Below are positions 1 through 14,425 of a DNA stretch of 64,000 nt, one piece after another; the first letter of the stretch is position 1, and the number at the start of each line of letters is the position of its first letter. The stretch comes from Cristatella mucedo (lineage: Eukaryota > Bryozoa > Phylactolaemata > Cristatellidae): assembly GCA_009760855.2 (NCBI GenBank), contig WPIO01000026.1, forward strand, positions 808,001-872,000. The letters are read 5' to 3'. The notes beneath the pieces were generated by a model. That model searched no databases. It was not told the DNA's origin and saw only the letters and a list, made by a program, of their open reading frames with translations. A program made the position numbers and the translations under genes.

Positions 1-49
1 TTCTATTTAGAGACGATCGATAAGTGCAATAGTGATCTCATTTGTGATA

Positions 50-600
50 CTAGTGCGGTAGAGCTTCAAGTCCTAGCAAGGCAGCTACTCGTTCGTTATT
101 ACAGTACTTAGACAGGGATACCATGTCAAGCTGATAATGGCATTTGTAACATTCCGTCTTGACCTTGCTCCCATTACTCACTGGTCTTCCTTCGGGCTGT
201 GCAATAAGGCACTTGCAATTGGTGCAAAACTCTGCAGCAAGGGCAGGGGCATTACCGTCATCGTTGCTGCTTGGGATGTCGTTGGTCACACAGAGGAGAG
301 CAGTTTAAGGAGAGTAGTGTCGCTTGAATCCCGACTGAATTTTTTTTATGAAAATTCATTCATTATCAATGTGTTCTACAAGCTGCTTGGCAAAAAGAAC
401 TCCTAGAATCTTGGACTGAAAATGAAGCAGGAAGACTGTGCGATACTTTTCTAGGACCTCTGAATCCCATGCTGGCTTTTTAAGTAGAGGTCGAACGATG
501 GTCGATTTGAGAGACTTTGGAAATGTGCTTTTATCATGGAAAACATTAAAAACCTCATTTGTGGCTGGCACTAAGTTTTGAACGGGAAGAGGGCAGGGTC
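50..600 (-). mobile_element. LINE-B fragment (CR1/L2-like reverse transcriptase)
   Basis: The - strand reads VRPLLKKPAWDSEVLEKYR then LLHFQSKILGVLFAKQLVEH, the fingers region of CR1/L2-like RTs (VRPLLKK..LD..NYRPVS.LPFLSKILE). It is in pieces, with stops and a foreign segment at 50-250. Confidence 0.7.
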
Positions 601-2379
601 TTCAGGCGCAGAGCTCCTCTCACCAGACTGCCTCAAATGCACGGACCAGTGTGACTCTGGTATCTCTATCTTAATAAACTAAAATTATTGCAAGGTTATG
701 TTGTTGAATTTAGGCAGACGACCATGGAGCTGTGGTCATTTAATAGAGATGCTGTCATTTAGTGAATTGTTATTTTGGCACATTGCCCCCAGATTTCGTG
801 CAGAGGCAACCTTAGACATGCTCTCTTTTTGAGGGTTACACTTTTTAGTTACCGAGTCACTCTAGCCTATTTTCCTATGATTGCTACGCTGGTTTTCTCA
901 TTTAATTTGAGAATGTTTGTTGCCAACCAAACATGCATGTCAGCAATATAGCAAAGCAGTGATAAAGTTTGAGGTACTGAAAGCCATGGGAATTTTGAAG
1001 CTCAGGAACCTGAATGTTATTTGCTTAGAGATGAAAGCCCAATTGTGATTTTTGATTACGCTGGCAAAAAGAAGAGAATTAATTGTATGCTATTGAATTG
1101 GACCTGGAACAGATTCCTGCATAAGAGGTTGCTTAATATTCTCGGTGGTTTCCGAGAAAGTGGGATGCACCGGGTGAAGTTTGATGATGGTCTTTTCGTT
1201 TAACCGAGTAGCCACTGGCCGTTAGTTGGGCTATGCCCATCATCTCTAGCTGTGCAATTTGTACGTGAATTCTATGCCAGCAATCGTTGGTCGAAGTGCG
1301 CAGTTAGATGGCCTGTTTTAGTAAGTCACACTTTTTAACGTGCAATTCGACCAGTGATGATGTCACAACTTACCCGTGTGTGTTTAGCCACCTCAAGTTA
1401 GTGCTTGTAGGATCACTCAGCTAGCCAATTGGCCAGGACCGTGTACAAATCACAGTGTATACCTCGAAGTCCTTAAGCAATTGCTTACCACATTCCTTTA
1501 GCAATTTCTGTGCCAAACCGGCTGGTCAGTTCAGCTCAGCGACTCTGACGGGAGGCACTGTCTTTCTTTGGGGCTGCAGGATTTATGCTGTATCTGCATA
1601 GTCCCTGGCTTCAAGTCTGGTTGTGCGCTTTTCCCGTTTTTAAAATCAAAATCGGCATGCCTTTTTTGTCTTAAGCTAGCTTTTTGTTGCCGTTGGCAGT
1701 AAGATTCTTAGCTAGTTCGACCACTCCAGGTCGTAAGAGGGTAGCAGACAGTTAAGTCGCCAGGGCTACATCAGCAAGACACCCTAATTATCATGCCCTT
1801 AAAGATGTTTGATAGTGCAGCAATTATAGAACCTGTAAGCAATGAGATGTCGCCGGTAACCGTCGATAGCAGCCAGAAACATAACGAGGCACCTTGGATA
1901 TACATTGAAACTATTTGCTGCTTACTAGGTTAAAAGGCCAGTGAAATGAACTCCTTTTGGAAGCTCACAACAGTTCTGAAAGTTCAGCATGTAGAATCTG
2001 TTTAAGGGATTCGGCATGAGTCATGCCGGCTGATCACGGAACAGAAGTACGTAAGTGAGTGAAGGCAAGTTCGTGGACTGAAGATCCCGGATTTAGCTTT
2101 TGGTCTGTAACTCAGGTTTGGCTGGACAACCCAAAACAGCCTTTTTTAATACATCTACAGGGCTGCCCTTGCCGAATCGAGAAACTTAACACAACAAGCA
2201 AGTCGCAGAAGAACCTATTCCACTCCAATCGCCAAGATACGACAAAGCTTAGCAAGAGATCATTCTTGTGGCCTCACGCTGAATGGAATTCCTGCAAAGA
2301 GTTCCCCTCTAATCAATTGTAAAAGAATGGATTGAACTATTTCCCTCACTAGGACGGGCTTGTTAATGTAATATGGTGT
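601..2379. other. Unassigned AT-rich DNA with faint LINE traces
   Basis: Around 715-1000 the - strand keeps short LINE-A-like words (ARNLGA; the region upstream of DDH). The rest, 1200-2379, shows no gene, repeat or motif I can name. An ORF at 2059-2322 is uncoded-looking. Confidence 0.4.
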
Positions 2380-4260
2380 ATCTCCGTCTGTGACTCCACA
2401 AAGCCACAAAGACTAAGTGGGTGTTACGCAGGAGAGCTTTCTATAGCCCTGTCAAAGCCTAAGCGGCTTTCAGTATGCATTCGATAGCCAACGGGCTCTA
2501 GCTCACGTAAGAAAGAAAAAGTGAGAGGCATAGCTGAGTCAGGAGGGCAGTCAAGGTAGTGAGTAGCATGACAGTAGCAGCTCAAGGCATTTGGAAAGGA
2601 TATGCCATAGTCGGCAGCATGAGAGTAGATGTCGTTACATAGCAATTGTGAAAGTGAGCACCACAGTCTGGACGTGCAGAGGAAAAACTTATGTCGCCAA
2701 CTGTCTTTAAGCAGAGGAATGGAACAGCTACTTTATTGATAGTACTGGACCTGAGGACACGAGGCTGAAACTGGTGCAGCACTTCAACTAGGAATGAAGG
2801 GGCCAAGTTGTGGCAGGCCTTCTGGGTCAGCGTAAGAACTTTGCTCTGTATCCGCTGATTAACTGGAAGCCATCGAAGCTCCTTGAGGAAAGGAGGCGGG
2901 TGGTCAAACCTTAGGGATTTGTTAACTGACCTTGCTTCAGTATTCATCGCCAGGTGGCTGTTTTCGGTAGCCCAGCCAAAATAGAACTGCAATAATCTAG
3001 TAGAGATAGAACCAGGGAGCTAGTTGAATTTTTAGCTAACCACCACGGTAGACAGTCCCTAATTTTAGACAGGGATCGGACATAATGGCTAGCTGTGGAG
3101 GCAGTCTTCTTAATGAAACTTTCAAAATTTAGACTGCTGTCAAAGACGACACTTGGATTCCGAGCACACGGTAACAGTCGCGCACCAGCATCACCAATTA
3201 TAAGAGTGTCTTCAAATCCAGCCACACGCTTGGGCTGTTCTACAAGTAGCAGTTCAGTTTTATTGCCGTTGGGTTTAAGGAAATTGGCCGACATCCAGGA
3301 TCAAATATCTGCGAGGCAAGCATTAAGTTTATCAGTCTCTGCAGCAGATTTTAACCGTTTAAATGACAAATACAGCTAGTATCGTCAGCATTGAAGGGAT
3401 AGCCGATCTCATAGTGTCGAAGGCTGCCGATAGATCCAGCAGGGACATTCCTGTCATCGTTGCTGCATAGGAAACCATTGATTACTCGGAGGAAAGCAGA
3501 TTCAGTAGAGTGGTGTTGCTTGAATCCCTAGTGAGTAATGGTCTAAAAATTTATTCTGTACAATGTGTACTACAAGCAGCTTAGCGACAATCTTTTGAAG
3601 AATCTTAAAACAGAAAAGAAGAGAAATGGGCGATAGTTCGCTAAATGAGCGATAGTTAGCTACGATATCTGAATCTAGTCTAAGCTTTTTAAGTATCCAT
3701 CTAATTATAGCCGATTTGAAGGACTTGGGTCCAGCCCCATTTTTCAGTGAACTTTAATAAAGAAGTCTCAGTTATGGCTGGGCTAATTTGTCTGCCGGTA
3801 AAGACCGCAGAGGTCTTCAGGAGATGAGTTCTTTTTACAAGACTTTATTAAGGTAGCCACATCGCATGCACAAACTTTGGAAAATCTCTAAAGGAAGGTC
3901 GCATGTTGTGACTTCACAGTTGCTTTAGTCGCAGGGGCTTTATGGAGGCACGAATGTGCTTAATGTTTTCGGTCTAGAAGCTTTAAAACTTCTTGGCCGA
4001 GCCGTTAATATCTGGGGATTGAGGCCTCTCAGAATTTGCAAATACAATTTATGATGGGTCCTAGTGGCAGGACTTAACATGCTTGGCTGTTGCTAGAGTT
4101 GTCAATCTGAGTTTTGGAGTCTCCTGCAATCAACAATGGCCTGTCACACACAAATATTTAAGTGAGGAACTCTGAAAGCTTAATCATTAACAAGGTTAGA
4201 CGGCCAGAAGGAGGTCGGTAGATCACAAATATGAGAGGCATGGTCGATGGGGATCTGATG
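2380..4260 (-). mobile_element. LINE-B copy, 3' half of RT ORF, decayed
   Basis: The 3' end at about 2380 has the family's conserved terminal block (GTTACAGA.GGAGATAC on the - strand). Going upstream it reads ELEPVGYRMHTESRLGFDRA, RWLPVNQRIQSKVLTLTQ, SRLDYC-like [31 protein letters not shown] and RT palm remnants to about 4240. Frameshifts and stops split it into at least three frames. Confidence 0.8.
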
Positions 4261-5120
<860 letters not shown>

Positions 5121-5275
5121 ATACAGGGCTTGAAAGAGCCACTAGCGCAGTTGACCGTCTCATTGTGGACAGCCAGCGAGCCCGCAAGACCTCACGTCCA
5201 CGACTTCATTGGGAAGAACTGCAGTGATGGCAAGTTTGTCATGGACGTGAAGCAGGAGTCGTACGGCAAAGTCAT
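5121..5275 (+). CDS. NFKB1: NF-kB exon: Rel-homology N-domain, middle part
   Basis: The acceptor is the CAG at 5118-5120 and the donor is GTGAGC at 5276. It reads [16 protein letters not shown], then [16 protein letters not shown] and ends [10 protein letters not shown]. This matches the p50 segment that follows the conserved TYP.I strand (the VVQLVT..PHLHAHSLVGKHC region). It ends in phase 2. No exon with the preceding RFRYxCEG loop was found between 1 and 5120, so the true gene start lies upstream or in missing sequence. Confidence 0.85.
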
Positions 5276-5533
5276 GTGAGCCTGGCGGCAGCAGGGGGCT
5301 GAGCAGCGGCAGTTGTGGCTGCTTGTCCAGTCGGCTGCCAGACTGGCGTCAGAGTGGCCGACTGCCTGCGAGCAGTTGCTCTCTGCATGTGCGGCCTATG
5401 TAATTGTAGCTTAAACAACCTGAGCATCAGGAACACCAAGAAGACCGACGTGGCTCGCATCCTGAAAGAGCGGAAAGTAAAGGAGCGAGATATGCAGTTT
5501 CTTCCCGGTATGCCGTGCAAAGCAGCAGCAGCA

Positions 5534-5571
<38 letters not shown>

Positions 5572-7628
5572 GTCGAACGCTGGGTGCACAGTTGGCTGTT
5601 GAGTGCGACCGATCTGCTTTCCTCTTGAAACCCTCCCTACCCGTGCTGCATTCATCGCTCTCGTGTTGTAAGCTGCTCGGCTCGTCCTGCAGATGAACAG
5701 CTGATGCAAGCAGCTGAAGCCGAGGCCAAGGAACTGCCACTCAACGTCGTGCGACTAAAATTCGAGGTCACACTAGTTGGTGACCAGTTTACGGGAGTCG
5801 TGGCGACAGCCATGTCGAAGCCCGTGTACGACAGCAGTGAGTGCTGCTGCAATGTCATGTGCTTTCGGTGTTGTGAGTGTGTGTTTGCGTGCGCGTGTGT
5901 GTGTGTGCCCACATTGCTAAACAGCAAATGATCTGGAGCACTCGGAACACAACCGAACTCAGCAACGTTTAATCATCAACTCTGTTCCTCAGACGTTAGT
6001 CTAACCAGAGCTTCCGTCGTCTGTGCCCAGGGATGCTTCGCTCCGATTGGCCAGCGCTGTTGCTAACGCCTGCAGCAGGAACGCTGCACCTCGATCGGTC
6101 AGTAAAGGCCTGGAGGGCCCCCTGCCTAGTACCGGCAGACAGCAACATTTAGGCACGGCACTATCGTAAGCTGGGGTATGCATTTTCCATTACTATCTCA
6201 ACACCAGCAAAGCAGGCATGGCGACACAGCGCTGCGGCTCGCATTGAGCTCTCTTGCTGGCTGCGAGTAATGGGCATCGAATTGGCCGTAATCACCACTG
6301 CACGCCACTTTTCCGAGCCGGTGTTGTTGAAGCCTCGGACCGGTACTCGGGTGGTTCTCACGGGGCCCAGCGCGGAAGTAGTGCGGCACGATGTTTGATG
6401 GGCTGCATGCGGCCCGAGTGGTTCGTTCCTTCTGACTTCTTCTGGGGAGACTCTTGTTTTCGCACAGCTCACCGCCTGCTCTAGTGCTGTTGAGCTTTTG
6501 CTCAGCCATTCGTGCGTGGGCAGCTGGTCTTAATGTTGTCGACTCTGTTAGGTCTCGCTTTTTGATTGGCTTTGGCAGCGCGGTAATGCCTTGTTGCCTT
6601 TGCGGAGATTCGTAACCGCTTGATGGCTCTCGTGGATGCTTCTCATATGAGCCGGATATCATCGGAGAGCTCCAATCGTGCCTGCTGCATCCCCTTGCTG
6701 CACGTTGATCGTAGGGTGTTCGTTTGAGCTCCTTGCCCAGAGCCCAGGGTCTGTGGCCCTGCTGCGGCAGGTCGATTTGGGCGATGGTGCATGCAGCCCG
6801 TAGGCACTCGTGCCATCTCTGGGGCTTTGGTTTCTGCTTAGCATCTTAATAAAGAAAATTCTACGCTGTCTTCCTCTTCCGTGCACCCGTGCCCGGAAGA
6901 GGAAGGGTCGACAAGTGGCATCTGCACCAGACTCGTTAGCTTCCCAACAGCGTCGGCACAGGACCTTTGTTGCTGTCCTGACAGCATTCTTTCCGCCGCC
7001 CGCTCTACGTGGCAGAGCACAAGTTTCACCTGGCCCGAGCTTTGTACCTTCGTGTGGAGAAACGGCACCTGTGCTTTCGTAGCAGCCGCTGCTGGCCGGT
7101 TAGGGTTTAGGATTTAGGTCTCACTGGTGTTGGCGGACCTATGTTCAACCCCAACAATTCGAGAAGTCGTGTTCTTTTTAGTTTTTGCGTTTCGCCTAGC
7201 ACAGTCTGCCTGCCGTTTCAGCAGTAACTTTGTGTGCATATCTGGACTGTCCAAAATAATGTCATGCTTAAATTGTTCACTGCCCCAACGACGTTTCATT
7301 TGAGTGCCATGTGACTTTGATGCTTGGCCTGTCGGCCAAGTTCCTAAAAGAGAACGATGGCCATGAGTACAGCACTCGTGTCCTCATTGGACGCTCTGCA
7401 GGCACACAATGTACGCCATCTCTTCCTCATGATCATCCCAGCAGGGTAGGGTGACTACTGAGAAATCGAGATGCCTCCACTGGATGGTGGATCGAGGTAG
7501 CTTGGAGCTTTCTCATTAGGCAGTGTGGATGCTAGGCATTCTTACTCAGGCAGTCGCAAATAGCTGGAATAGATGGACGAGTAGGAATTTTTATTGCTGA
7601 AAAGGCCAGCTGGCCGTGGAATACCTCA

Positions 7629-7714
<86 letters not shown>

Positions 7715-10700
7715 GCAGTTAGGCAAGGGCCTTAAGAGGTCGTGCGGTCTGCAGAAATCGAAAATACGGCCTGTCACAGCTCTTCCCTTCCTTCCCAGTC
7801 TTCCTTTCTTCACCTGTCTTTCCCTCTCCCCCTGCATCAGTGGCATGCATCAAAGGGTCTTTGGCTCCCGGTGGACCTTGCTGCCAATTTTCTTAAGCCA
7901 TATTTACACTGCTGGCTTTGTTTCTATACTGCTTAGATCTTGCTTCTTGTAGGAAGTTGGCTCGGCTTGCTTCTTTCTAGCTGCCTACTAGCCCCACCCC
8001 CTAAGAGGTCGTGGGCAGCTTGCTTTCGAGAGGGAAGTAGGAAATGGCCCTTTGCAATGCACCACCAGATGAATTTAAACCCGTGATTGCCGTCATCATC
8101 CATCGCCTCATGATCTGATTCCTTGAATGAAGAGCTCGTAATGTCCCATAAACTCATGTGCAACGACTCGTGCACAGCGCATCTATCATTACTCGCTGGT
8201 CATGTCGTCCGCCATGCCTTTCAAGGCTAAGATGCAATGCATGCAGTTGACTAGGATTGATTGTTTGCTCGATCTCTGACTACAAATGGAAGAGTCGCTT
8301 TCGCTTCTCTGTCTACCCTCCCTCTTCCTTCAGTCTTGGAGCGCCTCCTCAGCTCTGAGGACGTATGCATGAAACACTAAGCAAGACGTACCGGACCATG
8401 TAAATGCTGCTTGAGCCAGTTGTGACCAGACCTGCAAAAATGCCAACCGGTGAGACTCAGTCTTGCGGACAGCTGTCTGTCTAGTGTGTCTAGCCAGCTG
8501 CATGCCGGAAGCTGGAGAGCGCCCTTTTAGGTCAAGCTCACCAATCAGTTTGAATGACACTGTTGCATGCTGCCACTAACCATGCTTGCATGCTCACCCT
8601 GTGCCTGTCTTCCCTAACCACGCTATTCATGTTGTTTATCAAACATGATATTACTCACCATTCGATCGTGTTTCCTTTGCGGCAAATGTAAAGCGCCTAG
8701 AAAGATATTGAGTTCTCTGAGGGCGCTGTATCAAATGTATTATTATTATCATCACTATTTAAATGAATGGTGGCCTTTTGCATGCCGTGCGACTGCAACC
8801 GAAGAAAGAAGTTCCCACCCCTTGGGTGCCAGTGGTCCTGCAAGCTCCTATTTACACGGGCCTCTGCCTTTATCAACTAAGCCATTGAGACTGCTGCTTT
8901 CAGTTCGAGGTAGAAGGCCTTGGCTTGAAATGTGCCCAATAAATGTATCTTTAACTGCAATTACCGTAGTTCCCGAGCCGAGACTGGGGCGTTTTACTTT
9001 CGTCCGATGCCAGTGGCCATTTCTATCGCTGGTCAGGCCACTGGGATTACTTCACACATCCGAAGCCTGCGATTCTCGGAAGCCCTGAATGACTTAATGC
9101 ACGTGTGGCTTCTACGTTGGTTGCAGCTGAAAAGGTCAGTGTTTGTGTTCGAACGTGCATGTGTGTGTGTGTGTTTGCGCGAGCGTGTGTGTGTGTGTGT
9201 GTTTGTGTGTGTGCGCGTGTGTGAACCTACTGGCAGGGACCCAGGTCTCGCAAAAACTATAATGCCATGTATAATAGTCAGATAGACCTCGTTATAGGCT
9301 CAATCGTCTTCTTTGGTCAATAAAGCTATACCTCGATCGGGTTCAATTTCTATTTTCTACTTGTTGGCGAAGAAAGACGGGTGAAAGTCTGGCTAGGCTG
9401 TAGGGGGGGGGGGTCTCTAGGTGCCGGGCTTTGTCTTCGGCGGTTCGTCACCAGCCGCTAGTTTTTTTCTTTGCCGGCTCCTTAGATCGTATATGACAGG
9501 TATAATTGAACAAGAGGTTTTATGGTTTTTCTACGATTTTTATTATTTTCTAGAAAATAAATAATTAATTCACTTTAGGCACAGATGTGATATATACACA
9601 TCTCAAACTTGATAGCAGCAATAGAAAGTACTTTTCAAACTAAGAGCACAATTAACATCAAGAGATTATCTGTGAAGGGTAAAGTCATTAAAATATGGCC
9701 AGGTACCCTTATAAATGACACAAAGCATGGGTTCAGACGCTATCGAGCAATAATGCAATATTCAGGATTGTTGAGTTCCTTTTGTTTACCCAAGCGTTTG
9801 TGGCATTACGATTGAAACACCAGCCTTGCCTACTAGCCACATTCTGAGGCTGCTGTCGTTCTCTACCGGAAGCAGTGCTCCCAGTTTCACATTCCCTGTG
9901 CATGTTCGAGGTGGGCAATGTTTCATATGGCATGCAGATTCATTATTGACTTTTAAATTACCGCTGTTCCACTTTCATTAGTTTACAAACTGAAGAATAT
10001 TCTCATTGACTGACCTTAAGTTTTATCTTTCTGTTTAGCTGAACTAAGGCATGCACCTTTGTGTTTGTGATACTCATAATTCACCAAAACTAGGCTCAGT
10101 AAGCTGAACTCTCGGCATGCGTAGCAAGTCCATACGCCGATAGAATCACGACAGTTTCATGTTGGAAGAAAAGGCAGCGGTCGATGATTGTACAAACACC
10201 GGGTTGTGCTGCTTCCAGACGACAGGCAGCGATCCAAGCCTTGGCTGCTGGTACAGCTATCTTAACGCAGTTGAAAATGTTCAAGCAGATTTTATTATCA
10301 TTTTTCTAGAATTATCTCGGAAAAGTCAAACTATAGAGACAGAAAGAGTGAGGGCTTTTCAGTTCTTTTTCAAACGATTTCTGCCAAAAGGCAACTGCTT
10401 AAATAAATAAAATTCATTTGTATAGCGCCTCAAGAGAACTTAATCTCTATTCAGGCGCTTCACAAATGCCTCGGGGCTCGAGCCCACGACCTCAGCCAGG
10501 CCTTGGTCGGGGCGAGCACCTTAACCGCTCAATAAAGGACACGGTACACAATATGAAACGTCCCCATAGCTTGAGCATGCACACCCGAGGCAAATTTAGA
10601 GGCACTGCTTCTGGTTGCCAATGATCTGCATCAGCCTTAAAACCCTGCGGCATTCTGAACTATGCCTTTTTTGTCCGGCACACTTGTTTGAATATGCATA

Positions 10701-13700
10701 CGGTTATCACATATACAGAACGTTACTATTCTCTCGACGCTGTCTGAACCCGAATCCGGCATCCCTTTTTGGACCAAATTAGCCACACTTTCTGATTTTG
10801 CCTTGGTGATGGTCGTAAATACCTAGTTCACAGTGTTTGTAACTTCAAAGGTAAATTTTTGTTTCCAATTTTATCCGGGTTTCACACTGTCAAGGATTTC
10901 TATTTCATAGATTTCCATTTCACAAATTTCTTGGGATTTCATTGCAGTTGCATACTTTGGGAGCCTTCATATCTTAAGTTTTGTGAAAATCCACCTGACA
11001 TCTCCCATGCTTGCCCCGGCTCACTTCTGAGCGTTATATAAGTGCTTAGACATTCATAGGTATACACAAGCATGCACTCAAATGCAAAAGTCAAACGATG
11101 TTGACACCAAAAGTGCAAACTGGCATTAATTAGAAAAAAGCAGCATGTTCACGGTATCGTCAAATATGCTTAATATATTCATTTAAAATGACCTTGCTCC
11201 CTTATTCGCTATGAACTGTTGGACCAGACCAGGCATGAAGCTGATCAAATGCTTGCAATTAGGGACCGTGGTGCTACCCTAGGCACGTTGCAAGTTTTCA
11301 AATGTGCATCTGCAGATGTGATATGGACAGCTATTGTCTTAAAGCATCACTACCTCATCCCTTAAATGCTCGATTAGATTAAGGTCCTGAGACTGACTCG
11401 GCCAGTCCATGTAATGTCATTTAATGTATCTCCATCTGTAACTCCACAAAGCCACAAAGACTAGATGGGTGTTACACAGGAGAGTTGTGTATAGCCCACC
11501 TACAGCCTGAGCGGCTTTCGGTACGCATTTGGTAGCCAACAGACTTCATCTAATTTATAATCCATAAAGGACCTGGGGGCACGAGGAGGCTGGAACTGGT
11601 GCAGCAGTTCAGCTAGGTATGAAGGAGCCAAGATGTGGCAGGCCTTGTGGGGCAGCGTAAGAACTTTGCTCTGTGTCCATTGATCAACCGGCAGCCACCC
11701 TAGCTCTTATAGCAAAGGAGACTCATGGTCAAACCTCATTTTTTCAAACTAGCCTTGCAGCCATATTCACAGCCAGCTGCAGTGGCCTCGTGGCTTTTTT
11801 CGGTAGCCCAGCCAAAAGGGAATTACAATAATCTAGCCGAGACAGAACTAAGGAGCTAGTTAAATTGTTTTGCTAGCCACCGTGGAAGACAGCTCATAAT
11901 CTTAGATAGGGATCGGTCGTGATGGCTAGCTGTTGAAGCAGTCTGCTGAATGAAGCTTTTAAAATGTTGGCAGTCGTCGAAAACGACACCTAAATTCCAA
12001 GCACGTGTTGATGGTCGCACAGCAGCATCACCTATTAGAAAAGCAAAGCCATCTAATCAAGCTACATTCTTAGGGTGTCCTATGAGCAGCAGCTCAGTTT
12101 TATCGTCGTTAGGTTTCAAGAAATTTTCCGACATTCAGGATCGAATGTCGGCAAGGCAAGCATTCAGTTTATCAGTTGCTGCAGCAGATTCCGACGGTTT
12201 GAATGACAAATACAGATGAGAATCGTGAGCATACAAGTGATATCATATTCCATGGGCCTTAATCACTTTTTTCAGAGGTTGAGTATAAATGCAGAACATC
12301 GAGGGATCTAGGGCGAATCCTTGAGGGACCCCATGGGTGACTGATCTGGTGGATGAGACCTGACCCTCACGCGGATTGTAAACTATAACACAAGTACGAT
12401 TTGAACCATGCCAGTGCCACGTCTGCCCGACCGATCGTTGTTCTCACTCGTTCAAGTAGGACATCGTGATCAATGGTGTCGAAGGCATAGATCTAGCAGC
12501 GCTAGAGTAGTGACACATATACAATTCATTTGTATAGCGCCCTAAGCGTACTTAATCTCTATTCAGGCACTTCACATATGCTTCCGGGCTCAAGCCCACG
12601 ACCTCAGCCAGGCCTTGGTCGGGGTGAGCACCTTAACCGCTGTACCAAACCCGCTCGGCAAGATTCCCGCCATCGTTGCCGCATAAGATATCATTGGTAA
12701 CTCGGAGGAGAGCAGTTTCAGAGAAGTGTTGCTGCTTGAACCCCGATTGAAATTGTTCTGACATTTCATTCTTTTCAACGTGTGCTACCAGCTGCATAGC
12801 GACAATTTTTTCCAAGTCTTTGACAAAAAAGAACGAATGAAAACTGGGCGATAGTCTGCAATTACCCATGTATCCAATCCAGAGTTTTAAGTATCGGTCT
12901 TACGATAGCTGGTTTGAAGGACTTGGTTACAAACCCTTTTTCCAGAGAAGCTTAACAATTTTCGGTTATAGCTGGGCTAAGCAAGTCTGCCAGTGAAGAC
13001 CACAGAGATGATGGTATGTGGTCTTCAGGAGACGAGCTCTTTTGTACTAGACCCTATTAAGGTTTACATCGCATGTAGAAACCTCGGAACAATTTTTAAG
13101 AAAGGTCACAGGTTGCGATTCTGCAATTGCTTTAGTCGGAGGGGGCTTAATAGAGGCACGAATGTGCAGAATTCTTTCAGCAAAGAAGGCTGAAAACTTT
13201 TCGGCTGAGTCGTTAATATCTGGGGAATGAGACCTCTCAGTATTTGCCAGTAACTTGTTTACCACTTTATAAATCTGTTTTGGGTCTGACTGGCAGGACT
13301 TCAGGGGTGTGTTTTGGGTCGTTGTCATATCAGAAAATGTATCACTTGGTGGTCCGACTTTCTGAATGTCTAAATCAACGTTTTGGGTCATTGTGTGTGA
13401 TGTATAGTGTTGGGAACTCCGATGCCATGTCTGCTGAAGCACCCCATACCATGACACATCCCTCCCCCGAATTCGACTGTTGGCTATGGGTACTGTATTT
13501 GAATAAGAAGACTTCGTTCGACCGAAAATGCACATAAAGCCTTTGCTTGCAATTCGAATAGAGCATGCGTTTTCTTCCATCGAGCTGGTTTGGTCCAGCA
13601 GCTAAGGTGCTAGCCACTGCCAAGGTCTAGTGGCTAAGGTCGTTGGCTCGAGCCCCGAGGCATATGTGAAGCGCCTGAATAGAGATTAAGTTCCCTCGGG

Positions 13701-14388
13701 GCGCAATACAAATGAATTATATTTTTTCTAATCACCATAAACTCTACCCATAATCTTCAGCATCCTAGTGGATCCGAGCCTCGGCCTGCTTGCTCTACAG
13801 AGCTTTCCGAGTTCTTTGACGGCATACAGGGTTTAAGAGCTCCCAGTCTTCACTATCGATCGTGTTTCCTTTGCAGCAAATGTAAAGCGCCTAGAAAGAG
13901 ATTGGGTTCTCTGGGGGCGCTTTATCAAGTGTATTATTATTATTACCTGCTTCATGTTGTGCTCGTCGATGTGGATAGTAGTTACAGAACTTTGACCAAG
14001 CACTTGTCCAGTCTCGTCCAGTGCCACAAGTTTACCTTTACGAAGCTTGACGATTTGGGAATCTTTGGCATAACTATACAGGGCTTATACAGCCGAAATA
14101 AATAAGACTCGAAAAGTTTACTTCAGTTTCGGGTCGTGCGCAGCTTAAGGGTTTCGGCATACACAAACCAAAGGTCATTTTCAGAGGCTCTATTCTGGCC
14201 ATAACCCCTTTTGTAAAGGAGTTTTTGGCTAATTTTGGGAGTATTGTCTGAAATGTGAATAATTGTCGTTGAAATTTCCACACTGTATTCAATAATTAGC
14301 CGTCAGAACCTACATGCAGGCTCAGGTCTAATCAGAGGCTTGGGAAGCACTTTTATCAAGCAAATCTAGGCGGCACGTGAGTGTATAT

Positions 14389-14425
<37 letters not shown>

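Noticed and set aside
137-406. + strand ORF of 89 codons
   Set aside because: Shadow of a LINE-B RT fragment read on the other strand.
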